Part shown: in pieces, positions 10,952 to 19,531 of the stretch
Layout: every line of letters starts with the position of its first letter
How positions within the stretch are numbered: position 1 is the stretch's first letter
Source: Stentor coeruleus
Taxonomy: Eukaryota > Ciliophora > Heterotrichea > Heterotrichida > Stentoridae
Assembly (NCBI GenBank): GCA_001970955.1
Contig: MPUH01000035.1
Span: forward strand, 82,567-146,566
Length of the DNA stretch: 64,000 nucleotides
Direction of reading: 5' to 3'
Made by a program: the position numbers and the translations under genes
The notes under the pieces: generated by a model
What the model was told of the DNA's origin: nothing
The model's input: the letters and a program-made list of their open reading frames with translations, nothing else
Databases searched by the model: none

Positions 10952-12907
10952 TCAATTCCAAACTTCCTCTATAAACTTATTCTGAGCCACAAGTTTTTCC
11001 AAGAACTTTCCTGCTTCTTCAGCTAAATGTTCACTAGCAATATTCATAATACNATTCTGAGCCACAAGTTTTTCCAAGAACTTTCCTGCTTCTTCAGCTA
11101 AATGTTCACTAGCAATATTCATAATACATTCCTTAACCCTTTTCCCCATAGCCGCAGATCCAGATACCATAACACATCCATTATATTTATAAATACTTTC
11201 CCATATATTCTCTTGTCTCGTTAGCAAAATATCCCTTAAAGTTCTTTTTTGTGCCTGATCCTTAGAAAAAGCTGCAAACATCTGTCTAATAATAAAAGGT
11301 CCTTTTCCATATTTTTCTGGTAAATACTGAAACTCAAGTACCATATTATCATTAGGGGCAATAAGTTTTTCAATATACTCTTTATATATAAACTGTGTAG
11401 ATTTGCTTTTACATCCTAAATACAATATTATTTGATGCGACTCATTCCCAGTAAAATATTGTTCTTGTAGTTCTAATAAAATACCTTTAAAAGCTGAAAT
11501 CCCACATCGATTACATATCATGTGTATTACAGAAGGATTTGAAGGAAGTTTGAATTTGCTGTTCACACAAAAAGCTTTGATGTTTTTATATAAACCAGTA
11601 AAATGCATTTTTTCTAAATAACCTGAACAAAGCCCAGTTCTAACTTTACCTTCACAAGTTCGTTCTCTTAGAACTTCAACTGCGATTTGAATATTATCTG
11701 GACTATTTTTATATGATGAAGCTATATGATAATATCTTGGTTCTATACGATCTAATATTTGTACTAATACTCCAATTGGAATACGTATTGATGGGAATAG
11801 TTTTAAGAAATCAGCAACTGTTAGCATTGGCTCTTGAAGTTTTCTTTTGAATTCATCGTTACCTTTTAGGGAAGAAAGTGTTGAGATTTTCGCTTGTTCT
11901 TCAGGGTTTTGGGCAAAATGCGCAAGTTTTTTTAGTGTTTTTTTACGAAGCAAAGAAGTCAAGTCACAGTACTTGACTAGAGCTTCATGGGTTGTTATTG
12001 GCGTTGGAAATGGGTGTTGAGTATTTGTAGCAACGAATTGGAAAGATAATTCAAGGTCGTAACCTTGGATTGCAGCGATTTCACGCACGATCTCTTCGTC
12101 GTTTTCAGGGAAAATACCGATTTTACCCCCAGTTTCATAAGGGCAGCCTTGACCGATTTCTACGTTTAGAGCTGAGAATTCTGGATCTCTCTTCAGTTCT
12201 TTGATTTTTAATATTTTCATATCTTTGCTTGCCAGGTATGTATTTGTAGCTTTTTCGTATTGGATTTTTGGGTTAGGTTTTGCTAATGGGACATGCAATG
12301 CCACTTCTAAATACTCAGTATCTTTTACAGTTGTTCTTCTTGATGATTTTACTTGCCCCGGAAGAACTTTCCAAAGCTCACTCATCCATTTTTGGAATGC
12401 TGAAAAATCATTCTCATCCGAATACCCTGATTTTACTAACTCAATAGCCCCAAGGTTTTCAAGACTTTCTATAATCTTTATCGCAGTGTTGTTATAAGAT
12501 GATTTAGTTAAACCAAATACCGAGTATGATAGATTGTTTAAGTTTTCATTTGAAGATGATGCTGATTTTGTTAACCATTTGAGGAATTTTACAGCATTTT
12601 CTGGAGGAGTTCCATCAGACTGTGTAGAACATATAAGAACACAAAAATCATGCTTTTTGAAGTCAAGAATCTGAAAGTTCTCAAGTCTTATGATGTGTGG
12701 AGAGAAATGATATTTTTGTGCTTCTTTAGAGAGGGTTTCAGCTAGACTCATTGCATGATCTGTTTGTGCACCAACATATATATGAAGATGACCTAAACTT
12801 TCTGGATTAACTTCAGTTGAGTTAAAATTCGGCTTAGATTTCTTTAAAAAGTACCAGGTGAAGAGACCTATAATCATGCTTCCTACTAAAGCTAATGTCC
12901 ATGACAT
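10952..12907 (-). CDS. POR: NADPH-cytochrome P450 reductase-like diflavin protein
   Basis: Starts at the ATG encoding MSWTLALVGSMIIGLFTWYF, an N-terminal membrane anchor; a longer frame would use TTG. Domains in order: flavodoxin-like FMN domain (~45-190), FAD/connecting domain with RYYHIASS near residue 405 (family RxYSISSS), and an NAD(P)-binding domain ending in EVWN followed by TGA, close to the usual C-terminal aromatic of P450 reductases. It should pass electrons from NADPH to ER P450s. The NADPH part is unusual: MICNRCGISAFKG stands where the family has a GPGTGIAPFRG-type loop, so activity is uncertain. An assembly N at 11053 duplicates 74 nt in frame; collapsing it gives about 626 residues instead of 651. 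Confidence 0.85.
   Translation of the reverse strand: MSWTLALVGSMIIGLFTWYFLKKSKPNFNSTEVNPESLGHLHIYVGAQTDHAMSLAETLSKEAQKYHFSPHIIRLENFQILDFKKHDFCVLICSTQSDGTPPENAVKFLKWLTKSASSSNENLNNLSYSVFGLTKSSYNNTAIKIIESLENLGAIELVKSGYSDENDFSAFQKWMSELWKVLPGQVKSSRRTTVKDTEYLEVALHVPLAKPNPKIQYEKATNTYLASKDMKILKIKELKRDPEFSALNVEIGQGCPYETGGKIGIFPENDEEIVREIAAIQGYDLELSFQFVATNTQHPFPTPITTHEALVKYCDLTSLLRKKTLKKLAHFAQNPEEQAKISTLSSLKGNDEFKRKLQEPMLTVADFLKLFPSIRIPIGVLVQILDRIEPRYYHIASSYKNSPDNIQIAVEVLRERTCEGKVRTGLCSGYLEKMHFTGLYKNIKAFCVNSKFKLPSNPSVIHMICNRCGISAFKGILLELQEQYFTGNESHQIILYLGCKSKSTQFIYKEYIEKLIAPNDNMVLEFQYLPEKYGKGPFIIRQMFAAFSKDQAQKRTLRDILLTRQENIWESIYKYNGCVMVSGSAAMGKRVKECIMNIASEHLAEEAGKFLEKLVAQNXIMNIASEHLAEEAGKFLEKLVAQNKFIEEVWN
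10979..11127. repeat. duplicated contig ends around N (74 nt) inside CDS
   Basis: 10979-11052 and 11054-11127 are identical, separated by N at 11053. 74+1 is a multiple of 3, so the artefact stays in frame and adds 25 false residues near the reductase C-terminus. Confidence 0.9.
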
Positions 12908-13631
12908 TTTGTTATGTTTATATAAGTATTTTATGTTGTTTTTATGGATTGTTGTCAATTTTGCTAGAATTTTAATATGAGAAAAGAACTTTTTGATTTT
13001 GGTTATTATTGTTTGTATCTGCTGAATTTTAGATTATTACTTTTATTATGAGAAAGTTGGTATAACTGAAAATTATTTTTACTACAAACATGAATGATGA
13101 TTTTTTTTATTAAGAATTTTAGTAATATTATCAGTGCAAACTTGTGATAAAATCAAAAGATAAAAGCGAATTTTATAATATAAAACTTTAACCTGATGAT
13201 AGTGATAATAATCTTAATCTATATCAAATAAACCTATAAGCCCAAAATAATTTATTATAGTCTAAGTATATTTTTAAATAAAATCCTCAGAGTTTTTTTA
13301 TTTTCAAAAACATTCCAAAAAATCTTCTCACCCTTTTCTACTAAAAACCCTTAACCAAAAACAAAAAATCTCATATCCAAAATTCATATCTAAAAAAGCC
13401 TAACTCAATCATATAAATTACAAAAATCCTACTCCTACTCCTACTCCAAATCCAAAAACCCTACCAAACCCTACCAAACTCTAAAAATCCATATTCATTC
13501 CATATCTAAATCCAATCTACAACATACAAAACTTATCTTAAAAATCTTTAAAAACCCTAACCTTTCTAAAAACCTTATCAAACCTAGCTTAAAAGGCCAC
13601 CTCTAATAATTATCTGAATATTTTTTTTTAC
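12908..13631. other. intergenic, 724 bp
   Basis: 5' flank of the reductase gene, then the 3' flank of H2A.Z. 13290-13600 is C-rich and G-poor with short direct repeats such as CTACTCCTACTCC and AAACCCTACCAAACCCTACC at 13430-13480. These are not a regular telomeric repeat. No gene seen. Confidence 0.5.
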
Positions 13632-14045
13632 TTAAGCTTCCAATGGTTTTTCTTTAGGTGCCAACAAAAGACTTTTATGAATATGCGGAATAACTCCTCC
13701 TCCTGATATCGTGGCCTTGATCAGTGTATCAAGTTCTTCATCACCTCTAATCGCTAACTGTAAATGTCTTGGACTAATCCTTTTTACCTTAAGATCCTTA
13801 CTTGCATTACCTGCCAATTCTAAAACTTCAGCTGTTAAGTATTCCAAAATTGCCCCTGCATAAACCGCTGCTGTTGCCCCTACTCTATGATGTGCTAACA
13901 TTCTTTGTTTTAAAAGCCTATGAATTCTCCCTACTGGAAACTGTAGACCAGCTTTTATTGATCTTGAAGTTGGAGCTCGTTTATGCTTTGCTGCTGCAAC
14001 TTTTCCACCTTTACCTTTTCCTCCTGCCTAAATAAGTCTTACCAT
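13632..14045 (-). CDS. H2AZ: histone H2A.Z
   Basis: 132 residues from two exons. Exon 1 is only the start codon (14045-14043); a 15-nt intron (14042-14028, GTAAGACTTATTTAG, containing an in-frame TAG, so splicing is required) separates it from exon 2. The spliced N-terminus reads [20 protein letters not shown]. Histone-fold landmarks: [36 protein letters not shown] and the variant-specific end [20 protein letters not shown], which is H2A.Z rather than canonical H2A (no SQ tail). It forms promoter-proximal nucleosomes. An ATTGGCCAAT palindrome lies about 60 bp upstream of the start. Confidence 0.95.
14028..14042 (-). other. 15-nt intron directly after the ATG (H2A.Z)
   Basis: GTAAGACTTATTTAG, phase 0, A at position 10. 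Without splicing translation would stop after five codons, so splicing is required for H2A.Z. Confidence 0.9.
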
Positions 14046-14887
14046 TTCTTTTGGTATTATAAGAGTTTGAGGACATTTTTTTAATTTTGATAGATTTTGT
14101 TTATTGGCCAATCAGATTTGACTTAAAGAATAAAATGATTAGGGAGTTGAGGATTGGGATTAGAAGGTTTAGGAATGGGATTTAGAGGAAGATTTGGGTG
14201 AAGAATGGAGTGTGAAGGAGAGATTTTGTTGGATTTTTGTCAGAATATTAGATAATAACAGAAAATAATATTACACTTAGTTAGAACTTTAGCGAGTAGT
14301 AACTAAGTTGATTAAAATTATATGCATAATGCTCGCTCACTTCAAAACAAAAACTTTAAAATTAATAATTTTATTTCATAAGATCAATAAAAAATTATAT
14401 TATCAACACATAAAATCTACTCATTTTCTTTCAGCCTTACTAAGAAAGCCTAACTACTTTTTATTAAAAATGCTTACTAAATACCAAATATAAATTGTGA
14501 TATACAAATATAAACATTCATATCTTTATATTTAAATCTAAAATTCAATAAATATAACCATAATTTCCCATTTTTTCGTACTTCCATCTTTCCATTACAC
14601 ATAATTTCATTCATCCTTTAAATACTATCAAAATTCTCCATAATTAAAATTCTTACATGACAAAGGCATCCAGTACTAGCACATCCATATAAAATGTCCA
14701 TAACCAATCAACAAAAACAATAAAAAAAAAACCCAACTAAAGGATCCAGCATTCCCAATACAATTTTTTTTAAATACATCATAAAAATCCTACATCCCAA
14801 CAAAATATTCTTTTAAACCAAATAATCATCTAAATAATCCATACAAAATCTTTATCTATAATTTAATATAATCATTGCATTTTACAA
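14046..14887. other. divergent intergenic region, 842 bp
   Basis: 5' flanks of H2A.Z (left) and the FCP-like phosphatase (right). 14046 to ~14280 is G-rich on +; ~14500-14887 is C-rich and G-poor. The palindrome ATTGGCCAAT at 14103-14112 contains CCAAT boxes on both strands. A 61-codon frame at 14308-14493 looks like spacer. Confidence 0.5.
14103..14112. promoter_or_regulatory. palindromic CCAAT box upstream of H2A.Z
   Basis: ATTGGCCAAT reads CCAAT on both strands, about 60 bp before the H2A.Z ATG. CCAAT boxes are common in eukaryotic histone promoters; use in this ciliate is inferred from position only. Confidence 0.3.
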
Positions 14888-15913
14888 ATGATCCACAAAA
14901 ACTTCCTCATCAAGCCTCAAACCGATAAATTGTCAAAGCCAGTAAATCTATGCCAAAGTTTAGTCCAAGCAGGTAAAAGTACAATAATCCATAAATACAA
15001 CAATAAAAACAAGCTCCTTGAAGCATATAATTTTTTAACATCATATGAAGAACCATCATCAAAACCCCAAAGTTTGCATCTATTAAGCCCAATACCCCAT
15101 AAACCAAATGTAAATCTTATACCCATAAACCAAAACTCAAGCCCTAGAGACCCTTCATCTCAAGAACCATCAAATACTTTCTTACGTCATGATAGCAAAT
15201 CAGAGCTTAAATTCCATAAAAAATACTCTCCTAGAGAACTCAGTCATTTATCTTCATCATATGAAAACATTGACTTTCACATGCTAAGCCAAACCCCAGC
15301 AACAAAAATGCTTGAAAGTATCAGTCCATTGTTACGTCATCGTAAAACCCCAGATGAAATCAAAATTATCAAAAATCATTCATATAAAAAAACCATAGCT
15401 TTAGATCTAGATGAAACTTTAATCTATTCTTCTCCTACAAACCTAACCCCTGATCATATAATAACCCGTTTACTTCATGATAATAGTACAATTACTATAA
15501 AAGTTAGTATTCGACCTTATGTTAAAGATTTCCTTCGTATCCTTAGTTCATTAGCTAACATAATAATTTTCACAGCAAGTGCTAAAAATTATGCTGATAC
15601 TATAATCGATCTTATAGACCCAAATCATAAACATATAAGCGCAAGATATTATCGAGATAGTTGTGTTTTATCACAATATGGGTTTATTAAAGATCTAAAC
15701 ATCCTCAAAAAACCTTTAAAAGATATCCTCCTTATAGACAACCTCTCAACAAGTTTCTTATATCAAAAACAAAACGGTATTTTAATCCAAAGCTGGTATG
15801 GGGATAAAAACGATACTGAGCTTTATAAGCTTTTAAAATTCCTTCAAAAAATCCTCCTTTGTGATGATTTCAGAAAATGCGATAAAAATTTTAATGGGAT
15901 TGTTAATCTATAA
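14888..15913 (+). CDS. FCP1/SCP-type (NIF domain) phosphatase
   Basis: 341 residues. The first ~165 residues are Ser/Pro-rich and likely disordered. The C-terminal half is a HAD-type CTD phosphatase domain: KKTIALDLDETLIYSS around residues 166-180 carries the DxDx(T) catalytic motif, followed by SIRPYVKDFLRILSSLANII, the FTASAKNYAD segment and KDILLIDNLSTSF near the end. Relatives dephosphorylate the RNA polymerase II tail (SCPs) or lipin (CTDNEP1); the substrate here cannot be told. No membrane segment, so it is more SCP-like than CTDNEP1-like. The next gene starts only 60 bp downstream on the same strand. Confidence 0.85.
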   Translation: MIHKNFLIKPQTDKLSKPVNLCQSLVQAGKSTIIHKYNNKNKLLEAYNFLTSYEEPSSKPQSLHLLSPIPHKPNVNLIPINQNSSPRDPSSQEPSNTFLRHDSKSELKFHKKYSPRELSHLSSSYENIDFHMLSQTPATKMLESISPLLRHRKTPDEIKIIKNHSYKKTIALDLDETLIYSSPTNLTPDHIITRLLHDNSTITIKVSIRPYVKDFLRILSSLANIIIFTASAKNYADTIIDLIDPNHKHISARYYRDSCVLSQYGFIKDLNILKKPLKDILLIDNLSTSFLYQKQNGILIQSWYGDKNDTELYKLLKFLQKILLCDDFRKCDKNFNGIVNL

Positions 15914-15973
15914 GCATAACCCTAAACTTATATACAAAAATATATTTCTAGAATTCAAATCTTTATATAAAAT

Positions 15974-16600
15974 ATGGCGCAATATGGTAAAGCTGAGTAT
16001 TGGGAAGAAAGGTATACAAGAGATGCTGAACCTTTTGATTGGTATCAAAGATGGAGTGGGGTTAAAGATGTTATTACTCAATATATTTCAGCAACACAAC
16101 AGATTTTGCATATTGGGTGTGGGAATTCACGTTTGAGTGAAGAAATGTATGATGATGGGTATTTGAATTCGATTAATATTGATATAAGCCAAGTTGTGAT
16201 TAAAGCTATGCAAGAGAAGTATAGGGATAAGACATCAATGAGATATTTACATATGGACTGTAGGAATATGGAATTTGAAGATAAAACTTTTGATGCGGCT
16301 TTAGATAAAGGGACTTTAGATGCGGTTTTATGTGGAGAAAACTCAACAGCTCATGCACAGAAAATGATTTCTGAAGCGTATAGGGTCCTTTCACCTACTG
16401 GTGTTTATATTGTTATATCATATGGACAACCACCACATAGATATCCATATTTAGATAAGCCTGAGTTTAATTGGGAAATTACTGTACATCAGGTACAGAA
16501 ACCAACTATTGCTAGTAATGCAGCTTTGGCTACAGATGATAAGGATCAACCTAATGTTCACTATATTTATGTGTGCAAGAAAAGAGGTACTGATTCTTAA
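15974..16600 (+). CDS. EEF1A lysine methyltransferase-like protein
   Basis: 208 residues, a class I SAM methyltransferase. The start MAQYGKAEYWEERYTRDAEP with FDWYQRW is the hallmark of the METTL13-N-terminal/EEF1AKMT4 group. Motif I is LHIGCGNSRLSEEMYDDGY near residues 43-63, the acidic ribose contact is NIDIS, and LDKGTLDAVL follows. Relatives methylate lysines of elongation factor 1A. Both the ends and the length match the single-domain EEF1AKMT4 form, so the gene looks complete. One exon. Confidence 0.85.
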   Translation: MAQYGKAEYWEERYTRDAEPFDWYQRWSGVKDVITQYISATQQILHIGCGNSRLSEEMYDDGYLNSINIDISQVVIKAMQEKYRDKTSMRYLHMDCRNMEFEDKTFDAALDKGTLDAVLCGENSTAHAQKMISEAYRVLSPTGVYIVISYGQPPHRYPYLDKPEFNWEITVHQVQKPTIASNAALATDDKDQPNVHYIYVCKKRGTDS

Positions 16601-16847
16601 TTAGGTAATTATAGAATTTTAAATTAGATAAAAAATATTCGTTGAGGTTTTAGTGGAAAAGTTGAAGTTTTATGAAAAATTCCTGGCGGGAAATTATAAA
16701 AAGGAAATTAAAGTGACCTGATTTGGAATAAACCCTCAAGAAAAATTCCTTAAAGTAAAAATATTCCCAAATGACTAAGTATGAAATTTAAAAAATCAGA
16801 CTGTTTTTAATTCATAAAATCAAACACAAATTAACTGCGAAGGGTAA

Positions 16848-17387
16848 TTAAAATATAAACGGCAGGATGTGGAATTTTATTACTGGGAAACTTTTAAAAG
16901 TTCCTGGGGTATACCTTGGTGATGCATTTTTTGAAAGGGCTGTGCTCAACTGACTGTTAGCTAATATCTGTTGAACCTCACAATCACATTCATGGGTTGA
17001 TACACTCAACTCATCTTTTTTACCATACTCAAAACTAGGGACTTCATATACAACATTGTCTTCAGAAAGTTTTAAACTTTCCCACTTTTTCTTAGATTTC
17101 AATTTCTCTTGTTTTTCACGATGAGCTTTTCTTAATGATAATTTATTATATGAAGGCTCATCTAATGTGCTTTCAATGTTTTGGGTAGATTTCTGAAGTT
17201 TATTCAAACTTTGTAGTTTAGATAACAATTGTTGCTTTTCAGAAATCAGGTCAAAATTTTCTTTCTCGTACTTTTTGATTTTTTGAAGGCAGAGGTCCCG
17301 AGAGGTTTTTATTCTTTCGGTGACTTGCTTGATAGTCTTTATCCTTTCCTCGATGCTTTGTAGTGTTGAGAGCTCGAAAGATGTCAT
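16848..17387 (-). CDS. coiled-coil hypothetical protein
   Basis: 179 residues. Residues 8-70 form a charged, heptad-like coiled coil (IEERIKTIKQVTERIKTSRD onward); the middle is Lys-rich (KAHREKQEKLKSKKKWESLK), followed by a CDCEVQQILANSQLS segment. No recognised domain. The last ~12 residues (IKFHILPFIF) are hydrophobic; a missed exon junction at the 3' end is possible but I found no 15-nt intron that extends it. It lies just beyond the 3' end of the decayed EFHC gene's flank. Confidence 0.6.
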   Translation of the reverse strand: MTSFELSTLQSIEERIKTIKQVTERIKTSRDLCLQKIKKYEKENFDLISEKQQLLSKLQSLNKLQKSTQNIESTLDEPSYNKLSLRKAHREKQEKLKSKKKWESLKLSEDNVVYEVPSFEYGKKDELSVSTHECDCEVQQILANSQLSTALSKNASPRYTPGTFKSFPVIKFHILPFIF

Positions 17388-17416
17388 TTTAAAATACTAC
17401 TTATGAATCTATCTAT

Positions 17417-18950
17417 TAAAACCTTTGATAGTTTTCTAACATCCATTTCTTGGTATAATCATCACAGGATTCTATATGAAAACGATAACTATTGATGACA
17501 ACATCAGATCCTACAATAAACCTCTTTTAAATATCTTCAGGTTGTGGTGAGTTAAATTTACTTACCCATCTGAGGATTTTATGAGAATTGTCAATAAATT
17601 TGAAATAATTTTTATTTGGAGGTTTGAGAATAAGCCTATAATATACCCTAATGAGTCTTCTTCGCTACCAAGACCATCATGTGGTGGAATTTTAGTTTTA
17701 TAATAATATATAAGTTTTATATTTGAAGAAAAAAAAGAATTACTATATTATTAACTTCTCTTGGAAGAGAGTCTTGTAATGGACCAATTGGAAAAAGTTT
17801 TGAATAATATTTTCTATAATAATCAGCAGTAAATTCATCAGCGCTATCAATAATATATTCTCTACCATCAATAGTAAGGACCATATTTGGTTCAATTTCA
17901 TATTCTTGTAAGTATTCAGATTCTGGAGTTTGGACAGGTTGACTGATGGCAAATTTTTTTGGTAGTTTGTTTCTTCTTAGCAATATAGGGAATTCAATTC
18001 TCCCATCGTTTGGATAGTGACATTCTAGGATTTCTACTGTGTCATCTGCTAGGTAGAAGTGCAAGATGTAGTTTTCACCATTTTTGCAATAAAACCGAAG
18101 AACTTTTCGGTTGTTGTCTAGGAACTGCTTTTGGTTCTTAGGACGCCCACCTAAAGACTTTTCTAGGAAGTCCTTCATTGCTTGGTCACAGACTTTGACT
18201 TCTTTGCTTGTTATTTTGATTCCAAAAGCATCATTTAACATGTTTTTATTGTATTTTTTATAATATTTTTTATAGTATTTTTATGATAATTTGCCATTTC
18301 CTCTTCTGGTCCTTGAATCCACCCATTATGCTCATAAAACTCTCTAGTATAAGTATCACAGTCAACAAGTCTTAAGTTTTTTCTGTATATCAAAACATTC
18401 TCGCCAACTCTTAAATCCTAAGGCAAAACACGTATGCCGCTCTGGTCATCTTTAAACACTCTATCTTTTCAAAAAAAACCCCTGCGGAGTCGCACTATTC
18501 ATCCGCTTAGGTTCAATAATAGATAAAATATGATCTTCAAGATAATAATAATACAAGTTTTCTTAATCTAAAATGCTCTAAAGCGCTTTCAACAACAGGC
18601 TCTCTGAAATACCCATAAAAACGAAGAATTTTCCGGTCCATTTTAACAAAAGTTAGCTCGAATTGGTCCGTTATTTCATTAATATCCAAAAGTGCATGAA
18701 TAGAATGTGTTTTAGATCTCCACTGTGTATCTATCATACGAGTCTAAATAGGAACTTCAACATTTGGTCTTCTTGGTAAAGGATAAAAAGGAAAAGGCTT
18801 ATTAGCCTAAGTAATAGTTGCATAGTCACGATTATCTTCTTATTTTTTAGCGCTAACTTTTTTGTAATCTACTTTCTGAATAATTATTATTGTTGGGTCA
18901 TGATGAGGATTAAAACCAGGAAGTTTAGGAAAGGCGCTTGGTCCTTGCAT
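17417..18950 (-). pseudogene. decayed EFHC/Rib72 (DM10) gene
   Basis: Three DM10 domains of an EFHC1/Rib72-type protein can be followed in order on the minus strand. They start at MQGPSAFPKLPGFNPHHDPT (18950), then a DM10 with KILRFYGYFREPVVES and YYYYLEDH...PQG, a second intact one at 18241-17717 (LHFYLADDTVEILE, NDGRIEFPILLRR), and a partial third (PPHDGLGSEEDSLG, KILRWVSKFNSPQPEDI). At least five frame changes and in-frame TAA at 18840-18842, TAG at 18461-18463 (the Gln of KRQR), TAG at 18418-18420 and TAA at 17527-17529 break it. The third DM10 lacks its middle (KRFI runs straight into VGSDVVINSYRFHIESCDDY). Two 15-mers look like introns with ruined donors (18821-18807 and 18758-18744). 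Intact relatives are microtubule inner proteins of cilia. Confidence 0.85.
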
Positions 18951-19531
18951 TTTAAAATATAAGAATCTTATGAGGTAAATATGGTTAGAAGAATAAGAAT
19001 GTAGATGAGGAATAAAAGGATTGATGATTATTCTACATAATCTAAACACAAACCTATAAACATAGGTCTAACTGTTAAGAATCTAAAGAAAAAGCTTAGT
19101 ACATGTATGTTAGTTTTAAAACCAATCATGCTATATTTAAATGCTGAAATAACAAAATAGGTGGAATTTTAGAGTATTTATATATAAGTTCATATAATAC
19201 TATTCTACTATTAAATTAGAAAACTATATTAAAATAAATCACCATAGTATGTAAAGTAATATAAACCCATTCCTCTAAAGTTAATATATATAACAATAGA
19301 TTCTTTAAATTAATAAAAAATCATCGAGCTTTAGCAACAAAAAAAGCTAACGCACAAACACATCAAATCCTATTCATAAAACCTTTATTCTCAATTGTAT
19401 AAAATTAATTCTTCCCTTCTTACATCCTAAAAGCCTTATTTCCTATCCTCATCATATCTTACCCATAGTATTGCCAAAAAAAAATAAAAGTCCCTTTCTT
19501 AATCCACACATTTGTCATTCTTAATATATTA
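18951..19531. other. divergent intergenic region, 581 bp
   Basis: Between the EFHC remnant's start and the large + gene. 19330-19531 is C-rich and G-poor like other 5' flanks. No other feature recognised. Confidence 0.5.

Noticed and set aside
13430-13480. Telomere-like CCCTA repeats
   Set aside because: Irregular and mixed with other C-rich text; no run of identical units, and genes continue on both sides.
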